Assembly: GCA_028293685.1 (NCBI GenBank) | Contig: JAQGOI010000111.1 | Span: forward strand, 1-7,878 | Direction of reading: 5' to 3' | Length of the DNA: 7,878 nucleotides | Source of the DNA: Lysobacteraceae bacterium | GTDB lineage: Bacteria > Pseudomonadota > Gammaproteobacteria > Xanthomonadales > Xanthomonadaceae | The notes under the pieces: model-generated | The model's database searches: none | Told to the model about the DNA's origin: nothing | The model's input: the letters and a program-made list of their open reading frames with translations, nothing else | Shown: piece by piece, positions 5,844-7,878 of the stretch | How the letters are laid out: every line of letters begins with the position of its first letter | Numbering within the stretch: position 1 is the first letter of the stretch | Translations under genes and position numbers: made by a program

Positions 5844-6547
5844 AAGCGCTGATCCTTGCCGCGGGACTCGGCGAGCGCATGCGTCCGCTGACCGACGTCA
5901 CGCCAAAGCCCCTGCTGCAGGTGGGCGGCAAACCGCTGATCTGCTGGCATCTGGAAAACCTCGCCGCGGCCGGTGTGCGCGAGGTCGTCGTCAACACGTC
6001 GTGGCTGGCCGGTCAGTTTCCCGCCGTGCTTGGTGATGGACAACACTGGGGCCTGAGGCTGACCTTCATCCACGAAGGACCGGTGCCGCTGGAGACCGGC
6101 GGAGCACTGCTCAACGCAATGCCGTGGCTTGGCGCCGGCCCTTTCATCGGCATCAACGGCGATATCTGGACCGATTACGATGTGCGGCGTTTGCCCGCAG
6201 GCATCGATGACGTCGCGCATCTGGTACTGGTCGACAATCCACCGCAGCACGTCGCGGGTGACTTTGTCCTGCGCGGCGATCGCGTCGAATCCGAAGGCGA
6301 CGCCCGCCTGACATTTTCGGGTATCGGTGTCTATCGCCCGGAACTGCTCGACAACTGGCGTTCCGTGATCGGTACGGCCGCCGGTGCCGAGGCATCCCCG
6401 CCGCGGTTCCGGCTGGCGCCGCTGCTGCGCGACGCGATGCGGCGCGGAGCGGTTTCGGGGGAACACTTTGCCGGCAAGTGGACCGATGTCGGCACGCCGC
6501 AACGACTCGCGGAACTCGATCAGGCGTTGCGGCGCGCGCACGAATAA
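5840..6547 (+). CDS. murU: N-acetylmuramate-1-phosphate uridylyltransferase MurU
   Basis: A 235-residue sugar-phosphate nucleotidyltransferase. MurU transfers UMP from UTP to MurNAc-1-phosphate, giving UDP-MurNAc, the product that would otherwise need MurA and MurB. Seen: nucleotide-binding signature LAAGLGERMRPLT (6-18); K23 in TPKPLL; PLETGGALLNAMP (83-95); NGDIWTDYD (106-114) with likely metal ligand D108; and WTDVGTPQRL (214-223) with D216. The size fits the short MurU form rather than the larger GlmU or RmlA types. The start codon lies within the amgK stop (ATGA), with only a weak GAG (5828-5830) upstream, so translation is probably coupled to amgK. The two genes form one operon for peptidoglycan recycling. 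The gene ends 16 bp from the convergent hda. A generic mannose-1-P guanylyltransferase-like annotation is the main alternative, but the pairing with AmgK argues for MurU. Confidence 0.93.
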   Translation: MKALILAAGLGERMRPLTDVTPKPLLQVGGKPLICWHLENLAAAGVREVVVNTSWLAGQFPAVLGDGQHWGLRLTFIHEGPVPLETGGALLNAMPWLGAGPFIGINGDIWTDYDVRRLPAGIDDVAHLVLVDNPPQHVAGDFVLRGDRVESEGDARLTFSGIGVYRPELLDNWRSVIGTAAGAEASPPRFRLAPLLRDAMRRGAVSGEHFAGKWTDVGTPQRLAELDQALRRAHE

Positions 6548-6556
6548 CACTGGCGA

Positions 6557-6568
6557 CGTGACCTCACG
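6557..6568. terminator. Short inverted repeat at the murU/hda convergent end
   Basis: CGTG (6557-6560) and CACG (6565-6568) pair around loop ACCT (the arms are perfect to CGTGA/TCACG). The repeat spans the hda stop codon in the 16-bp convergent gap. It is small and lacks a T-tract, so it is weak evidence for a shared terminator. Confidence 0.2.
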
Positions 6569-7274
6569 GTTCCGGCCCCAGCGTCTGGCGCAGGAACGGT
6601 ACGGTCAACCGGCGTTTGGCGGCCAACGATGCCTGGTCGAGCGTGTCGAGCAATCCGGCCAGCGCAGCAACATTGCGGCCGACGCGCCGCAGCAGCCAGT
6701 CCAGCGCGGCGTCATCGAACAACAAGCCACGCCTTTGCGCGCGATCACGCAATACCGTGCGACGGCCGTCGTCGTCCAGGGCGGTCAACGTGATGCGCGT
6801 GCATTGCGCCAGGCGCGAACGCAGGTCCGGCAAACCCAGCTGCAACGCATCCGGCGCGCGTTGCGCCGTGTATACGATCGCCATGCCGGCGGCGCGCGCC
6901 CGGTTGTGGAATTCGAACAGCGCGATTTCGTCTTCGCGCCGTCCCGCGATCGCTTCCAGCCCATCCAGCGCGATCAGGTCGTGACCGTCCAGTGCATCGA
7001 GTGCGGCGCGCAGGCGCCCTGCAGCAGCCTGCAGGGGCAGATAGGCCGCATTGCGCCCCGCGGTTTCGGCTTCCGCGCAGACAGCCAGCGCCAGATGGGT
7101 TTTACCGGTGCCATCGGCCCCGTGCAGATACAGGGCCTCGCCACTGCCGACAGCCAGCGAGCGCAGTTGCGCGATCAGGCCGGGGGGCGCATCCACGAAG
7201 GTACCCAGGCGCTGATCGGGCGGGTACCGCAACGCCAGCGGAAGCTGCCGCCCTTGATCCCCGTGCCCGGTCAC
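6564..7274 (-). CDS. hda: DnaA inactivator protein Hda
   Basis: A 236-residue DnaA-like AAA+ protein. Hda binds the DNA-loaded beta sliding clamp and stimulates ATP hydrolysis by DnaA, lowering DnaA-ATP after initiation (RIDA). Seen: the N-terminal clamp-binding motif QLPLAL (10-15); Walker A GADGTGKTH (52-60) with K58; Walker B LIALDGLEAI (100-109), where DGLE replaces the usual DE-type ending; the box VII segment LRSRL (151-155) with candidate arginine finger R154; and a sensor-2-like GRN at 199-201. Length equals typical Hda; DnaA's domain IV DNA-binding part is absent. The start is GTG at 7274, overlapping the stop of the upstream membrane-protein gene (GTGA). No ATG is available before the QLPLAL motif, so GTG is needed to include it. 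No clear Shine-Dalgarno site is seen, consistent with translational coupling. Confidence 0.94.
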   Translation of the reverse strand: MTGHGDQGRQLPLALRYPPDQRLGTFVDAPPGLIAQLRSLAVGSGEALYLHGADGTGKTHLALAVCAEAETAGRNAAYLPLQAAAGRLRAALDALDGHDLIALDGLEAIAGRREDEIALFEFHNRARAAGMAIVYTAQRAPDALQLGLPDLRSRLAQCTRITLTALDDDGRRTVLRDRAQRRGLLFDDAALDWLLRRVGRNVAALAGLLDTLDQASLAAKRRLTVPFLRQTLGPEP

Positions 7275-7878
7275 GCCGATTCGTTGTCGTGCACGCTCAT
7301 GGGCACTCCGGCGTCGTCGAGGATGACCGGCGTCGGTGCGCCCGCATACAGTCGACTGTGCGTGTAACGGGCGTGTGCATAGCGCAGCAGCACATTGGTG
7401 ACGGCGGCGACCGGAAGCGCCAGCAGCATGCCGAGAAATCCGAACAGCTGACCACCTGCAAGCACGGCAAAGATCACGGCTGCCGGATGCAGGCCGATGC
7501 GATCACCGACCAGGCTCGGCGTCAGCCACGCGCTTTCCACCACCTGGCCGACACCAAACACGGCCGCCACGCCAGCGACATGCTGCCAGTCCCCGAACTG
7601 CACCAGCGCGGCGATGCCGCCCAGGATGATCACCGTCGCCGGGCCCAGGTACGGGACGAAAGTCAGCAGACCGGCAATCAGGCCGATCAGGATGCCGAGA
7701 TCCAACCCGACCAGCCACAGCCCCGACGCATACACCCCGCCAAGGATCAGCATCACGAGCAGCTGCCCGCGCAGGAAGCCACCAAGCACCTCGTCGGATT
7801 CGCCGGCAAGGCGCGCCACGGTGGCGGCGTGATCGCGCGGGACGAGCGCTGCCACCCGTTCGACGATGTAATCCCAGT
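7271..7878 (-). CDS. AI-2E/PerM-family transporter, 5' end beyond the window
   Basis: The C-terminal part (about 201 residues) of a PerM/YhhT/YdiK-type membrane protein, named after the AI-2 exporter TqsA; its real substrate is unknown. The frame stays open to the window edge with family-like sequence (WDYIVERV). The GTG at 7855 is therefore an internal Val codon, not the start. Visible family signatures: GGFLRGQLLVMLILGGVY; a hydrophobic helix ending TFVPYLGP; VGDRIGLHPAAVIFAVLAGG; and LFGFLGMLLALPVAAV. About five membrane helices are present, matching the C-terminal half of the expected 8-helix topology. A hydrophilic tail of about 40 residues follows. The stop codon overlaps the hda GTG (GTGA), so the two genes are an operon. 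The PerM-hda neighbourhood is also seen in pseudomonads as I recall it, suggesting a conserved linkage without a known functional reason. Confidence 0.93.
   Translation of the reverse strand, partial: WDYIVERVAALVPRDHAATVARLAGESDEVLGGFLRGQLLVMLILGGVYASGLWLVGLDLGILIGLIAGLLTFVPYLGPATVIILGGIAALVQFGDWQHVAGVAAVFGVGQVVESAWLTPSLVGDRIGLHPAAVIFAVLAGGQLFGFLGMLLALPVAAVTNVLLRYAHARYTHSRLYAGAPTPVILDDAGVPMSVHDNESA

Noticed and set aside
4929..6550. Minus-strand frames of 254 and 261 codons opposite amgK and murU.
   Set aside because: The plus-strand genes carry intact catalytic motifs and an ATGA overlap; the antisense products show no domain.
6384..7367. A 327-codon plus-strand frame opposite hda.
   Set aside because: It is Gln/Arg-rich, a mirror of the GC-rich hda sequence, without recognisable motifs or a ribosome-binding site.
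7271..7878. Quorum-sensing AI-2 exporter role.
   Set aside because: The family name covers many proteins of unknown substrate; nothing here shows AI-2 transport.

Overview
The window is an ordinary-looking chromosomal stretch from a high-GC gammaproteobacterium. It is most likely a member of the Xanthomonadales (Lysobacter, Luteimonas or Rhodanobacter-like). That placement is inferred from the strong G/C third-position bias, the gene content (Hda, a bifunctional ManC, an AmgK-MurU pair) and short TA-type -10 boxes with weak Shine-Dalgarno sites. No rRNA, tRNA, CRISPR array, insertion sequence or prophage signal is visible, and coding density is high with tight, mostly overlapping or convergent gene ends.

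Layout, left to right. On the minus strand lie a HutD/Ves-family bicupin (58-657) and a secreted ComEA-type helix-hairpin-helix DNA-binding protein (849-1211). Between them is a 191-bp spacer with GC-rich hairpins. A 199-bp divergent intergenic region follows, carrying an imperfect dyad (1344-1370) that overlaps the expected promoter of the next gene. On the plus strand are an M20-family metallopeptidase (1411-2955) and a three-helix GlsB/YeaQ/YmgE stress-type membrane protein (3039-3320). A bifunctional mannose-1-phosphate guanylyltransferase / mannose-6-phosphate isomerase, manC (3352-4761), runs on the minus strand. It is divergent, across only 68 bp, from an amgK-murU operon on the plus strand (4830-5843 and 5840-6547, ATGA overlap). 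The right end is a minus-strand pair: a PerM/AI-2E family membrane protein, cut by the window edge (7271-7878), and hda (6564-7274), which overlaps it by GTGA.

How the genes work together. AmgK and MurU are consecutive enzymes of the MurNAc salvage pathway: anomeric sugar kinase, then MurNAc-1-phosphate uridylyltransferase. The pathway rebuilds UDP-MurNAc from recycled peptidoglycan and bypasses the fosfomycin target MurA. ManC makes GDP-mannose for surface polysaccharide or glycan. The divergent pair therefore places two NDP-sugar supply routes for the cell envelope side by side. Hda is the DnaA-ATP hydrolysis regulator that limits re-initiation of replication. I found no wholly novel system. 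The observations most worth a second look are the dyad before the M20 gene, the shared envelope-sugar divergent promoter, the Cys-Cys tail of the M20 enzyme and the possible leaderless start of hutD.
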